Source: Cheilinus undulatus
Taxonomy: Eukaryota; Chordata; Actinopteri; Labriformes; Labridae
Length of the DNA: 64,000 bases
Reading direction: 5' to 3'
Assembly (NCBI RefSeq): GCF_018320785.1
Contig: NC_054880.1
Coordinates: forward strand, 580,616-644,615
Shown here: piece after piece, positions 26,301-36,210 of the stretch
Numbering within the stretch: position 1 is the stretch's first letter
Layout: every line of letters begins with the position of its first letter
Notes under the pieces: generated by a model
What the model was told of the DNA's origin: nothing
The model's database searches: none
What the model saw: the letters and a program-made list of their open reading frames with translations, nothing else
Position numbers and translations under genes: made by a program

Positions 26301-27419
26301 GAGAATCCAGTTTCACGTGTTCCTGATAAAACCCAAACCCAGACTGAGAGAGCTCTGGAACCGGCCCTGATATTTAATCACTCTCTGTTCTAACATCTGC
26401 ATGGAAACAGATTCAGAGCAGACATATGAGGGGAGGGAGGGAGGGAGGGAAAAGGAAGGAATTGGGGGGAAGGGAGGATGGAAGGGAGGGAAGGAGGAAA
26501 TAGAAGAAGGATGGAGAGAAAGAAGGAAGGGAAGAAGGAAGGTAGGGATGGGAGGAAGGAAAGGAATGGAAGGAGGGAACGGAAGAAGAAAGGAATGAAG
26601 GAGGGATAGAAAATAGCAAAGGAAGGGAGTAAGGAAGGATAGAAGGAGGAAAGGATGAGGACTCTGAATGAGGATCTATCAGCACAACAGGAAGTTGGAG
26701 GCGGTCCTACCTCGGCCGTGGTCGCGGACTTCCTGGACCAGCTGGCTGAAGCTGAAGTCGGGTTCGATGGCGCGGTCTTTGATGCTCACGTTGGCGTTAT
26801 CCAGCGCCCTGTAGATGCCCTCCACGGCGAAGTAACAATTGCGGTCGTCGTTGGAGTCCTTGTTGTCGCTGTAGACCATCATGACGTGGCGCCACCAGCC
26901 AAACGTGTCGTGGATCTTCAGACTCAGCTCGCCAAGCTTCTTGTGGGTGGGGCCGACATTGGTGACCGCCGAGAAGGATTCAAAGTAGATGGCTGGGGCT
27001 CCGGCTGTTACCATGGGAACGTCCCAGTGGGTGGTGAAACGAGCGACAGGCGAGGAAGAGTAGCCGCAGCCTGGCCCGATGAAGGCCCAGGGGTCGTGGG
27101 CCAGTTTGAGGTCGACGGCGACCAGTGGCGCCATCGAGTCTGAGCAGAACCCCTCATGGTTCTCAGATGTGCCGTGGACCAGCTGGAGCTTCAGGCCCGG
27201 CAACAGCCAGGGGTCAGAGTTCACCCGCTGCACTGCCAACTCGAGTGCAGGAGCAACACGTGGCCACGCCCACGCATAGTCTGTGTTTGTTAGAGGCAAG
27301 ATGGCTGCCAGAGTCACCTCCTCGAGGACTTCTGTGGTATTTTCAGTCAAGACAGAAAAATCAGATGATTGGACCAGGAGGACGAGGGGCAGCAGGGGGA
27401 GGGGCCACGCAGGAACCAT
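8200..27419 (-). CDS. npr1: npr1, atrial natriuretic peptide receptor 1 (guanylate cyclase A), exons 1-6, partial
   Basis: Joined coding exons (minus strand): 27419-26711, 24613-24423, 24167-24054, 20359-20200, 8774-8680 and 8335-8200. All junctions have GT/AG and compatible phase, giving 468 codons. The family is a single-pass membrane guanylate cyclase that binds ANP/BNP-type hormones outside the cell and makes cGMP. Residues 1-17 are a signal peptide; the rest is the ligand-binding ectodomain. Conserved cysteines are C92/C118 (with GPGC), C195/C241 and the juxtamembrane pair C457/C466 (ECGFKNDKPAC). RMWNRTFQG and GSPPVDVPECGF fit NPR1 better than NPR2 or NPR3. The transmembrane, kinase-homology and cyclase parts are not seen to position 1, so they should lie further left. 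Teleosts have npr1a and npr1b; I cannot say which this is. Confidence 0.9.
8680..8774 (-). CDS. npr1: npr1 coding exon 5
   Basis: 95 bp, phase 1 in and phase 0 out, with acceptor TGTGTTCCTACAG and donor GTAAAA. Encodes LTGPVEMDESGDRQIDF and AVWDMTDTKSGEFQ, matching the TGYLKIDSSGDR and DFSLWDM block of NPR1. It is separated from exon 4 by an 11.4-kb intron that holds the 6-kb 18-bp array and the 77-bp array, and from exon 6 by only 344 bp. Confidence 0.92.
8775..10490. other. npr1 intron 4, left part
   Basis: Non-coding. It holds a doubled 55-bp segment at 9180-9290 (AAGGTCAAAGGTGAGAGGTC, then CAGGCTGTTCTCAGAGGCTG), TG-rich DNA at 9750-9775, and at 10190-10430 a degenerate dispersed repeat made of phrases such as AAAGTGTCAAAATGGG. 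No exon is seen. Confidence 0.6.
10491..11050. repeat. 77-bp minisatellite
   Basis: Eight units beginning GATCTACTGTGGAGGGC at 10491, 10568, 10645, 10695, 10773, 10851, 10928 and 11006, so the period is 77-78 bp with one unit shortened to 50 bp. The last unit is cut off near 11050. The array lies inside npr1 intron 4 and its open frames are period artefacts. The DNA from 11051 to 11680 is unremarkable intron. Confidence 0.95.
11681..11800 (+). mobile_element. Solitary hAT-like terminus
   Basis: Starts CAGTGGTTCTTACCTGGTCA and continues into a CCCCCACCGCCCC tract, the usual look of the left terminal inverted repeat and subterminal region of non-autonomous fish hAT elements. No matching right end or 8-bp target duplication was found downstream, so it is probably a truncated copy. 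The right limit is arbitrary. From 11800 to 12680 no feature is seen. Confidence 0.45.
12684..18688. repeat. 6-kb minisatellite, 18-bp unit with higher-order repeats
   Basis: More than 300 copies of an 18-bp unit close to GTTGATGGTTGTCTCAGT, alternating TTGATGG and TGGATGG variants. Rarer markers show a higher order: a GTCTCTGTGTCGATGGAGC marker recurs at about 13084, 14839 and 16234 (spacings 1755 and 1395), and a 17-bp variant unit CAGTGGGATGGTTGTCT near 13770, 14290, 15545, 16920, 17425 and 17908. Because 18 is divisible by three, frames stay open for hundreds of codons (SVDGCL, TTIHTE); they are not genes. It lies in npr1 intron 4. Confidence 0.97.
18689..20199. other. npr1 intron 4, right part
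   Basis: Unique-looking intronic DNA between the 18-bp array and exon 4. It contains three tandem GTTAGCATG or GTTAGCGTG words near 19215 and otherwise no repeat, RNA gene or exon I can support. Confidence 0.6.
20200..20359 (-). CDS. npr1: npr1 coding exon 4
   Basis: 160 bp between acceptor TTCTTCTCCATCAG and donor GTGAGG; phase 0 in, phase 1 out. Encodes residues 339-391 with YNVIAAGFYDGVMMYSQALN and VTRRMWNRTFQ, the membrane-proximal lobe core of the ectodomain. Between ETLSQQ and DLVTRR it carries a Pro/Gly/Arg-rich stretch (RLGPGPEGVLRPRG) that makes this loop several residues longer than I recall for mammalian NPR1. Confidence 0.93.
20511..23957. repeat. 3.4-kb minisatellite, 19-22-bp unit, in npr1 intron 3
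   Basis: About 165 copies of a unit built on ACCACATCACAGACTCTGAG, with three length classes made by GAGACC, GAGGACC and GAGGGCC junctions. Block duplication is visible: a marker CACAGACCCGAGACC occurs near 21338 and 21646, with similar variant order in the roughly 310 bp that follow each. The array begins about 150 bp upstream of the exon 4 acceptor and fills almost all of the 3.7-kb intron. Short ESVMWP or LRVCDVA frames are artefacts. Confidence 0.97.
24054..24167 (-). CDS. npr1: npr1 coding exon 3
   Basis: 114 bp, phase 0 at both ends, flanked by a C-rich acceptor ending CCCCCAG and a donor GTACTG. Encodes residues 301-338, including LTYLEPQNPEYLQF and KKMFNFSISDSL, matching the ITYKEPDNPEYLEF block of NPR1. 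The intron upstream of it (toward exon 2) is only 255 bp; its polypyrimidine tract is a C run with interspersed G, seen as GGGGGTGGGGG on the plus strand at 24171-24190. Confidence 0.92.
24423..24613 (-). CDS. npr1: npr1 coding exon 2
   Basis: 191 bp between acceptor TTTCTTCCTCAG and donor GTGAGA; phase 1 in, phase 0 out. Encodes residues 237-300, starting VVYLCCSPDILRTLM and ending DDYAARQAFR. These match the VIYICSSPD, YVFF.LD and ARQAF landmarks of vertebrate NPR1. Position 240/241 has two adjacent cysteines where mammals have Cys-Ser; one of them should pair with C195. Confidence 0.93.
24943..26059. mobile_element. Non-autonomous hAT element with 8-bp target duplication
   Basis: Left end CAGGGGTCCTCAACCTT and right end, read inward, CAGGGGTTCTCAACGTT match at 15 of 17 positions. 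They are flanked by CTGTAGAC (24935-24942) and CTTTAGAC (26060-26067), an 8-bp target duplication with one mismatch, the hAT hallmark. The 1117-bp body has no transposase. It consists of a GGGGACC minisatellite (24960-25245), then A-rich phrases of the type AAAGTGGCAAAAATGG, and a subterminal GACCCCCAATGGGG block. It sits in npr1 intron 1. Confidence 0.85.
24960..25245. repeat. 18/19-bp minisatellite inside the hAT element
   Basis: About 15 units of CAGAGACCGGGGACCCC and variants with ACC, CTC or CCC before CAGAGA. It probably expanded from the subterminal GACCC motif of the transposon end. Confidence 0.93.
26425..26660. repeat. GGAA/GGGA purine-rich microsatellite
   Basis: Imperfect GGGAGG and GGAAGGAA blocks, nearly all purine on the plus strand, ending about 50 bp downstream of the npr1 exon 1 donor. 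On the transcribed strand this is a long pyrimidine tract early in intron 1. It follows a C run at 26271-26283. Confidence 0.92.
26711..27419 (-). CDS. npr1: npr1 coding exon 1 (signal peptide and N-terminal lobe)
   Basis: 709 bp, ending in phase 1 at CGAG followed by donor GTAGGA. The ATG at 27419 is chosen because it opens with a classic signal peptide (MVPAWPLPLLPLVLLVQSS). An in-frame upstream ATG at 27473 would put a polar stretch before it and lies in the tandem array. Recognisable motifs are LPLTNTDYAWAWPRV, GTSENHEGFCSD, APLVAVDLKL, GPGCGY and THWDVPMVTAGAPA. The GTSEN and GPGC segments correspond to the region that binds chloride in mammalian NPR1. Mammals have Val where this protein has Gly in GPGCGY. 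Possible N-glycosylation sites are N27 and N210. Confidence 0.93.
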
Positions 27420-27423
27420 GATG

Positions 27424-27745
27424 AGCCTGTTAGACAATCTGCAGGGAAAAGAGAGAACCAGCCTGTCAGACAAACTGCAGGGAAAAAAAGAGAACCAGCC
27501 TGTCAGACAATCTGCAGGGAAAAGAGAGAACCAGCCTGTCAGACAATCTGCAGAGATAAGACAGAACCAACCTGTTGGACAAGCTGCAGGGAAAACTAAA
27601 AAACCAGCCTGTCAGACAAGCTGCAGGGAAAACTAAACGACCAACCTGTAAGACAAACTGCAGGGAAAATAAAGAACCATCCTATCAGACAAGCTGCATG
27701 AAAAATAAAGAACCAGCCTGTCAGACAAAGTGCAGGGAAAAAGAA
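27424..27745 (-). repeat. 36-bp minisatellite of splice-acceptor-like units upstream of npr1 ATG
   Basis: Nine units, 36-37 bp apart (CTGCAG or its variant at 27439, 27475, 27512, 27548, 27584, 27621, 27658, 27694 and 27730). Read in the npr1 direction each unit contains a pyrimidine tract and CAG, in most copies TTTTCCCTGCAG, followed by TTGTCTGACAGG. The unit nearest the gene would place an acceptor 19 nt before the chosen start codon. The repeat is seen directly; use of these acceptors is inference. Confidence 0.93.
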
Positions 27746-28190
27746 CCACATGCATCATTGAAAGCATTGTTATCTTGATGTTCAGGAGTGATTTGTTCTT
27801 TTACACTGATTCACATCTGAACCCAGAGTCCTCATGAGTCTGGTCCCCGGCACTGAGAGCAGAGTTAATGGGCCCTCCTGTAAAAAGGTGACCTGTCCCT
27901 TTAAGGCGTACGGCGTCTGGCCAGCAGTGAGTGTCCTCTGTGTGATCTTAACCATGATTCAATTATTTCATCCCAGAGACAGAGAGCTGCAGGTGTGTTT
28001 AAGGACAGCCTGATAATCAGATATCACACCAGCAGAACACCGTTTAAAGAGACACAACCACGTCTCTATGGCAACCAACGAGGAACTAACCCCTGATCAT
28101 CAGTTAATGAGTAAGCTCTTATCAAACATTACAAGGTCCCTGAAGCTGAGATACAGGTCTGGACTGAGAGGAAGTCCTGATGGGGCAGAC
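27746..28190. other. Sequence upstream of the npr1 array, no feature seen
   Basis: Apparently unique DNA between the 36-bp array and the GGGCCCC array. I find no exon, RNA gene or clear transposon end. Confidence 0.5.
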
Positions 28191-28194
28191 TGAT

Positions 28195-28400
28195 GTGGAT
28201 CAGCACGGGCCCCTAGACTGGTCTTCTGTGGGCCCCTAGACTGGTCCGCTGTGGGCCCCGAGACTGGTCTTCTGTGGGCCCCGGAACTGGTCCGCTGTGG
28301 GCCCCGAGACTGGTCTTCTGTGGGCCCCTAGACTGGTCCGCTGTGGGCCCCGAGACTGGTCTTCTGTGGGCCCCGAGACTGGTCTTCTGTGGGTCACGAG
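28195..28400. repeat. 22-23-bp minisatellite (GGGCCCC type)
   Basis: About eight units alternating GTGGGCCCCGAGACTGGTCT and GTGGGCCCCTAGACTGGTCC with TCTGT or GCTGT. It runs almost directly into the larger GATCC array. Confidence 0.93.
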
Positions 28401-28424
28401 GCTGGTCTTCTTTGGGCTATGGGC

Positions 28425-31400
28425 TGGAATCTGATCCGGATTCTCAGATCCACTTACAGGTTCTCTGATCCAGATTCTCTAAACCACTAACATGTTCTCT
28501 GATCCAGATTCTCTGATCCACTGACAGGTTCTCTGATCCGGATTCTCTAAACCACTAACATGTTCTCTGATCCAGATTCTCAGATCCACTAACAGGTTCT
28601 CTGATCCAGATTCTCTAAACCACTAACATGTTCTCTGATCCAGATTCTCTGATCCACTGACAGGTTCTCTGATCCGGATTCTCTAAACCACTAACAGGTT
28701 CTCTGATCCAGATTCTCAGTTCCACTAACAGGTTCTCTGATCCAGATTCTCTGATCCACTAACAGGTTTTCTGATCCAGAATCTCTGATTCAGATTCTCC
28801 GATCCACTAACAGGTTCTCTGATCCAGATTCTCTGATCCACTAACAGGTTTTCTGATCCAGAATCTCTGATTCAGATTCTCCGATCCACTAACAGGTTTT
28901 CTGATCCAGATTCTCTGATTCAGATTCTCTGATCCACTAACAGGTTCTCTGATCCGGATTCTCCGATCCACTAACAGGTTTTCTGATCCAGATTCTCTGA
29001 TCCACTAACAGATTCTCTGATCCAGATTCTCAGTTCCACTAACAGGTTCTCTGATCCAGATTCTCTGATCCACTTACAGGTTCTCTGATCCGCATTCTCT
29101 GTTCCACTAAGAGGTTCTCTGATCCGGATTCTCTGATCCACTAACAGGTTCTCTGATCCAGATTCTCTAATCCTCTAACAGGTTCTCTGATCCGGATTCT
29201 CTGATCCACTAACAGGTTCTCTGATCCAGATTCTCAGATCCACTAACATGTTCTCTGATCCGGATTCTCTGATCTGGATTCTCTGATCTGGATTCTCTGA
29301 TCCACTAACATGTTCTCTGATCCAGATTCTCTGATCCAGAATCTCTGATCTGGATTCTCTGATCCGGATTCTCTGATCCACTAATAGGTTCTCAGATCCA
29401 GATTCTCAGATCCACTGACATGTTCTCTGATCCAGATTCTCAGATCCACTAACAGGTTCTCTGATCCAGATTCTCTGATCCATTAACAGTTTCTCTGATC
29501 CGGGTTCTCTGATCCAGATTCCTCAGACCCACTTACATGTTCTCTGATCAAGATTCTCTGATCCAGATTCTCTGATCCGGATTCTCTGATCCACTAACAG
29601 GTTCTCTGATCCGGATTCTCTGATCCAGATTCTCTGATCCACTAACAGGTTCTCTGATCCAGATTCTCAGATCCACTAACATGTTCTCTGATCCGGATTC
29701 TCTGATCTGGATTCTCTGATCCGGATTCTCTGATCCACTAACATGTTCTCTGATCCAGATTCTCTGATCCAGAATCTCTGATCTGGATTCTCTGATCCGG
29801 ATTCTCTGATCCACTAACAGGTTCTCAGATCCAGATTCTCAGATCCACTGACATGTTCTCTGATCCAGATTCTCAGATCCACTAACAGGTTCTCTGATCC
29901 AGATTCTCTGATCCATTAACAGTTTCTCTGATCCGGGTTCTCTGATCCAGATTCCTCAGATCCACTTACATGTTCTCTGATCAAGATTCTCTGATCCAGA
30001 TTCTCTGATCCGGATTCTCTGATCCAGATTCTCTGATCCACCAACAGGTTCTCTGATCCAGATTCTCTGATCCACTAACAGGTTCTCTGATCCAGATTCT
30101 CTGATCCAGATTCTCTGATCCGGATTCTCTGATCCACTTACAGGTTCTCTGATCCAGATTCTCTGACCTGGATTCTCTGATCCAGATTCTCTGATCCGGA
30201 TTCTCTGATCCAGATTCTCTGACCTGGATTCTCTGATCCAGATTCTCTGATCCACCAACAGGTTCTCTGATCCGGATTCTCTGATCCACTAACAGGTTCT
30301 CTGATCCAGATTCTCTGACCTGGATTCTCTGATCCGGATTCTCTGATCCAGATTCTCTGATCCACTAACAGGTTCTCTGATCCAGATTCTCTGACCTGGA
30401 TTCTCTGATCCAGATTCTCTGATCCAGATTCTCTGATCCAGATTCTCTGACCTGGATTCTCTGATCCAGATTCTCTGATCCAGATTCTCTGATCCACCAA
30501 CAGGTTCTCTGATCCGGATTCTCTGATCCACTAACAGGTTCTCTGATTCAGATTCTCTGATCCGGATTCTCTGATCTGGATTCTCTGATCTGGATTCTCT
30601 GATCCAGATTCTCTGATCCGGATTCTCTGATCTGGATTCTCTGATCAAGATTCTCTGATCCAGATTCTCTGATCCGGATTCTCTGATCCACTAACAGGTT
30701 CTCTGATCCAGATTCTCTGATCCAGATTCTCTGATCCACTAACAGGTTCTCTGATCCAGATTCTCTGATCCAGATTCTCTGACCTGGATTCTCTGACCCA
30801 GATTCTCTGACCTGGATTCTCTAATCCGGATTCTCTGATCCAGATTCTCTGATCCAGATTCTCTGATCGAGATTCTCTAATCCACTAACAGGTTCTCTGA
30901 TCCAGATTCTCTGATCCACTTACAGGTTCTCTGATCCAGATTCTCTGATCTGGATTCTCTGATCCGGATTCTCTGATCCACTTACAGGTTCTCTGATCCA
31001 GATTCTCTGATCTGGATTCTCTGATCCGGATTCTCTGATCCAGATTCTCTGATCCAGATTCTCTGATCTGGATTCTCTGATCCAGATTTTCTGATCCAGA
31101 TTCTCTGATCCACCAACAGGTTCTCTGATCCGGATTCTCTGATCCACTAACAGGTTCTCTGATTCAGATTCTCTGATCCGGATTCTCTGATCTGGATTCT
31201 CTGATCTGGATTCTCTGATCCAGATTCTCTGATCCGGATTCTCTGATCTGGATTCTCTGATCAAGATTCTCTGATCCAGATTCTCTGATCCGGATTCTCT
31301 GATCCACTAACAGGTTCTCTGATCCAGATTCTCTGATCCAGATTCTCTGATCCACTAACAGGTTCTCTGATCCAGATTCTCTGATCCAGATTCTCTGACC

Positions 31401-31640
31401 TGGATTCTCTGATCCAGATTCTCTGACCTGGATTCTCTAATCCGGATTCTCTGATCCAGATTCTCTGATCCAGATTCTCTGATCCAGATTCTCTAATCCA
31501 CTAACAGGTTCTCTGATCCAGATTCTCTGATCCACTTACAGGTTCTCTGATCCAGATTCTCTGATCTGGATTCTCTGATCCGGATTCTCTGATCTGGATT
31601 CTCTGATCCGGATTCTCTGATCAGGATTCTCTGATCTGGA
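28425..31640. repeat. 3.2-kb compound minisatellite (GATCCAGATTCTCT / GATCCACTAACAGGTTCTCT)
   Basis: Two interleaved units: a 14-bp GATCCAGATTCTCT (with CGG, TGG and CTGG variants) and a 20-bp GATCCACTAACAGGTTCTCT. Large duplications are visible: a block at about 29175-29381 recurs 433 bp further right, and one at about 30290-30739 recurs 616 bp further right with nearly the same variant order. Long minus-strand frames (DQRIWIRES) are artefacts. It lies between the npr1 start and the CpG-rich block, so it may be in a 5' intron. Confidence 0.97.
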
Positions 31641-31779
31641 TTAACATGTTGAAACCTCTAATAAACCTATTACACCTCCCCGGCCCCCATGGCCCCCAGC
31701 GCTCTCTGTTACCATGGTAACCACCTGTTTATGGGCTGATTGATCAACGATCAGAGAGAGCCCACAGTGAGAGGTCAGA

Positions 31780-32235
31780 GGTAACGCTCTGTTTCCGGTT
31801 TGTCGTCAGCTGTCAATCACAGCTCACCAAAGGTTAGTCCGGTTTACCTGCTCGGATCCTCAGACCTCCTCGTGCCGCTTCATGTCCGCTCCGAGAGGAA
31901 GAAGAGGAGGAAAAGCAGCGCGAGGTCCTCAGAGCTCCAACACAGAGAAACAGGAAAAAAAGTCCAACTACTCTCACGCACGCGCACCGAGACCGTTTCC
32001 GTGTCCTCTTGAGGCTCGGTTCGGTCCCCTCCGGTCCTCTCACCGAGTCTCGGACTGTTCCGTGTCCGAGCTCAGTCCCACAGTCTCACCAACACTCTCC
32101 GGCGGACACGCGCTCACGAGCACGCCCCGCTGGTGGGAGGGCACGGAGCGGGGGCTTATTATGCTGACTGTGCGTGTGCGCGTGCGCAGCGCTGTCCCTC
32201 GGGAGTGTGGAGGGAAGATTGAATTATCCTGAGGA
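31780..32235 (-). promoter_or_regulatory. CpG-rich block, candidate npr1 promoter and non-coding first exon
   Basis: This is a visibly CpG-dense stretch (many CG in 31850-32220, GC-box-like GAGCACGCCCC and GAGCGGGGGC) with AT-rich DNA to the right (from about 32380) and a CG-poor array to the left. In the npr1 direction it contains CCGAGCAG followed by GTAAAC at 31848/31847, a good splice donor. It could splice to the acceptor just before the npr1 start codon, 4.4 kb downstream. No TATA box was identified. It could instead serve an unseen gene; only transcript data can decide. Confidence 0.45.
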
Positions 32236-32734
32236 CAGCAGAGACTCTGATTACCTGGGACTGGTTTATGGTTCATCGATCTGATTATTGATTACTGATC
32301 AGCTGTCAGTGTGGCTGCTGAAGAGCAGCATCTGTGCGTCTGCGCATGTGTGGAAAAACACCATGTTATAACGAGTAAACTAACTCACACAGATATATAC
32401 GGTGGCCCTGAAGGTCAAATAAAAAAGTATTTCATTAAACATGATATAGTCTGAATGGTCCACAGAAAAAACCTACAGGCACCAACAAAAACCTGTAAAA
32501 CATAAAAACATTTCATGAAGCATAGAAAAGTTTAAAAAACAACCTTCAGTGAAACAGACTAAATAATGAAGCGTAAAATATTTGGCTGTAACCAAAATTT
32601 ATGAAAAATTTTAAATTTTTCGCAAAAAGTAAAACCAAAATCATTAGGCTCCATAAATATAAAACAGGAAAACACCAATTCTTGTGAAATTCAAAATAAC
32701 TTTTGACGTATAAAAAGTATTATTATTTTTTTTA
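32236..32734. other. AT-rich intergenic DNA, no feature seen
   Basis: AT-rich with A runs and no convincing coding, RNA or transposon signal. Confidence 0.5.
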
Positions 32735-34550
32735 AAAAGGATGATGGATGGATGGATGGATGAATGGAAGATGGATGGATGGATGATGGATGATGGATGA
32801 TGGTGGATGGATAATCAATGGATGATAGATGGATGGATGGATGGAAGAATGGATAATGGATGGATGGAGGGATGATGGATGGATGGATGGATGGATGATG
32901 GATGGAGGGATGAAAGGATGATGGATGGATGATGGATGGATGGTTGGATGGATAATGGATGATGGATGGATGGATGGATGCATGGATGGATGATGGATGG
33001 ATGATGGATGGATGGATGATGAATGGATGGATGCATGGATGGATGATAGATGGATGATGGATGAATGGATGATGGATGGATGGATGATGGATGGATGGAT
33101 GGATCAATTGATGATGGATGGATGGATGATGGATGGATGGATGATGGATGGATGATGGATGAATGGATGATGGATGGATCCATTGATGATGGATGGATGG
33201 ATGATGATGGATGAATGGATGAATGGATGATGGATGGATGGATGGATCCATTGATGATGGATGGATGGATGATGGATGAATGGATGATGGATGGATGATG
33301 ATGGATGGATGGATGATGGATGGATGGATGGATCCATTGATGATGGATGGATGGATGATGGATGGATGATGGATGGATGGATGATGGATGGATGGATGGA
33401 TCCATTGATGATGGAGGATGGATGGATGATGGATGGAGGGATGATGGATGGATGGATGGATGGATGATGGATGGAGGGATGAAAGGATGATGGATGGATG
33501 ATGGATGGATGGATGATGGATGGATGATGGATGATGGATGGATGGATGGATGGATGATGGATGGATGGATGGATGGATGATGGATGATGGATGATGGATG
33601 GATGGATGGATGATGGATGGATGGATGGATGATGGATGGATGGATGGATGGATGATGGATGGATGGATGGATGATGGATGGATGGATGGATGGATGATGG
33701 ATGGATGGATGGATGGATGATGGATGATGGATGATGGATGGATGGATGGATGGATGATGGATGATGGATGGATGATGGATGGATGGATGGATGGATGATG
33801 GATGGATGATGGATGGATGGATGATGGATGATGGATGATGGATGGATGGATGGATGGATGATGGATGGATGGATGGATGATGGATGGATGGATGGATGGA
33901 TGGATGGATGGATGGATGGATGGATGGATGGATGGATGGATGGATGATGGATGATGGATGATGGATGGATGGATGGATGATGGATGGATGGATGATGGAT
34001 GATGGATGGATGGATGGATGGATGATGGATGGATGGATGGATGGATGGATGGATGGATAATGGATGGATGGATGGATGATGGATGGATGGATGGATGGAT
34101 GGATGGATGATGGATGGATGGATGGATGGATGGATGATGGATGGATGATGGATGGATGGATGGATGGATAATGGATGGATGGATGGATGGATGGATGCAT
34201 GGATGGATGATGGATGGATGATGGATGGATGGATGATGAATGGATGGATGGATGGATGGATGATGGATGGATGGATGGATCCATTGATGATGGATGGATG
34301 GATGATGGATGGATGGATGATGGATGGATGATGGATGAATGGATGATGGATGGATCCATTGATGATGGATGGATGGATGATGATGGATGATGGATGAATG
34401 GATGATGGATGGATGGATGGATGATGGATGGATGGATGGATCCATTGATGATGGATGGATGGATGATGGATGGATGATGGATGAATGGATGATGGATGGA
34501 TGGATGGATCCATTGATGATGGATGGATGGATGATAATAGATAAATGGAT
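32735..34550. repeat. 1.8-kb GGAT/GATG array
   Basis: GGAT tetranucleotides interrupted by GATGATGG steps. A longer motif GGATCCATTGATGATGG recurs near 33177, 33246, 33335, 33405, 34280, 34355, 34440 and 34508, showing block duplication. The minus strand stays open in several frames for up to 620 codons of His-Pro-Ser-Ile; this follows from the repeat and is not a gene. Confidence 0.97.
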
Positions 34551-35184
34551 CATTAAAGGCAGAGGTTGGAGTGTTGGTGAAGCTGGGGATGTTGGGGGGG
34601 TCTCTCTCTGTAGTAGTGCTTAGCTGGTGCCCCCTGGTGATGAGGAGTGAGAGATTCCTAACAGATGTGTCCGTCTGTAGTTCAATGCTCTGAATCCTGT
34701 TTTTATATTAAAATTACTTTAAGAGAGACTGCCAGCTCTAAGCTCCACCCTCTGTGGCGTCAGGACGCTTATTTACGACCCTCTGAACTTTTGACCCGAA
34801 TTCTGACCCTCTCTGTGTTCATACAGTAGATGGAACTCTCCACCTCCTCAGTGTTTTAACAGGAAACACCTGGAGGACCAGGAAGTCACTTAGTTAGTCA
34901 AACACAGACCCCCCCCCCCCCGAGCCTCTTCCTGGAAATGATGGCCTCCCACTCAGGCACACACTCCCACTCTCCTGTTAATAAATCTCTGAATGGTTCT
35001 GGGTCTGACTGTAAATGTTGCACATGAGCGCAGTAGAGCGTCCAGCTAAACGCCGTCACGGCCAACAGGAAGTGCCAAAGGTGAGTATTTCCTGCAGAGC
35101 AACAAATATGCAAATGGGCCGACCAATCAGAGTCTGTGCTGAGAAATTCACAACACAGATCAAAATAACAACAAGCAACCACTC
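34551..35184. other. Intergenic DNA with a C homopolymer
   Basis: A run of 14 C is at 34908-34921. A minus-strand open stretch at 34925-35087 encodes a hydrophobic segment followed by DPEPFRDLLTGEWECVPEWE, which I do not recognise and do not call as a gene. Nothing else is seen. Confidence 0.5.
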
Positions 35185-35914
35185 CTTTAAAGGAAGGCAA
35201 GGATGGAAGGTTTTATATGCTTTAAAGGATAACATCTCAGAAGGAAAGGATGGAATGTTTTATAAGCTTTAAAGGATAACATCTCAGAAGGAAAGGATGG
35301 AATGTTTTATAAGCTTTAAAGGATAACATCTCAGAAGGAAAGGATGGAATGTTTTATAAGCTTTAAAGGATAACATCTCAGAAGGAAAGGATGGAATGTT
35401 TTATAAGCTTTAAAGGATAACATCTCAGAAGGAAAGGATGGAATGTTTTATAAGCTTTAAAGGAGAACATCTCAGAAGGAAAGGATGGAATGTTTTATAA
35501 GCTTTAAAGGATAACATCTCAGAAGGCAAGGATGGAATGTTTTATAAGCTTTAAAGGAGAACATCTCAGAAGGAAAGGATGGAATGTTTTATAAGCTTTA
35601 AAGGAGAACATCTCAGAAGGAAAGGATGGAATGTTTTATAAGCTTTAAAGGAGAACATCTCAGAAGGCAAGGATGGAATGTTTTATAAGCTTTAAAGGAG
35701 AACATCTCAGAAGGCAAGGATGGAATGTTTTATAAGCTCTAAAGGAGAACATCTCAGAAGGCAAGGATGGAATGTTTTATAAGCTTTAAAGGAGAACATC
35801 TCAGAAGGCAAGGATGGAATGTTTTATAAGCTCTAAAGGAGAACATCTCAGAAGGCAAGGATGGAATGTTTTATAAGCTTTAAAGGAAAACATCTCAGAA
35901 GGCAAGGATGGAAT
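35185..35914. repeat. 47-bp minisatellite, left part
   Basis: About 16 tandem units of 47 bp containing GGATGGAATGTTTTATAAGC and then TTTAAAGGATAACATCTCAG. Units toward the right carry GGAGAACATC and GGCAAGG variants. The array is cut at GGAAT (35910-35914) by an LTR-type insertion and resumes at 39395. Confidence 0.96.
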
Positions 35915-36210
35915 TGTTATGTGAGTGTAGTGGTAGGACCCAGGATGCGGAGACGGAGAAGCAGTTTTAACAGTTTTATTGTGCAGGTAAGTAGGGAAGG
36001 GAGGGGGGATTCCAAGAGTCCAAGAGGGTGAGAGAGTGCTGGAGCTGGCTGCAGTGATCTGGGCAGGAGGCACTGGAAGAGAAGGGAGAGGCACTTTAGA
36101 GGTGAGCACAGGAGAACACAAGCACTGGAAATTACTCAGAATTGTCATCAAAAGAACACTGGTGAACTTCTCTGGAAGATCTGGTGAGAGAAGGAGCCTG
36201 GAGCTGACGT

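Noticed and set aside
29175..31355. DQRIWIRES repeat proteins
   Set aside because: Translation of the compound minisatellite; no start context, no unique sequence.
32691..34553. 620-codon His-Pro-Ser-Ile open frame and overlapping long frames
   Set aside because: Produced by GGAT/GATG repeats, which lack stops in several minus-strand frames at once; no non-repetitive domain.
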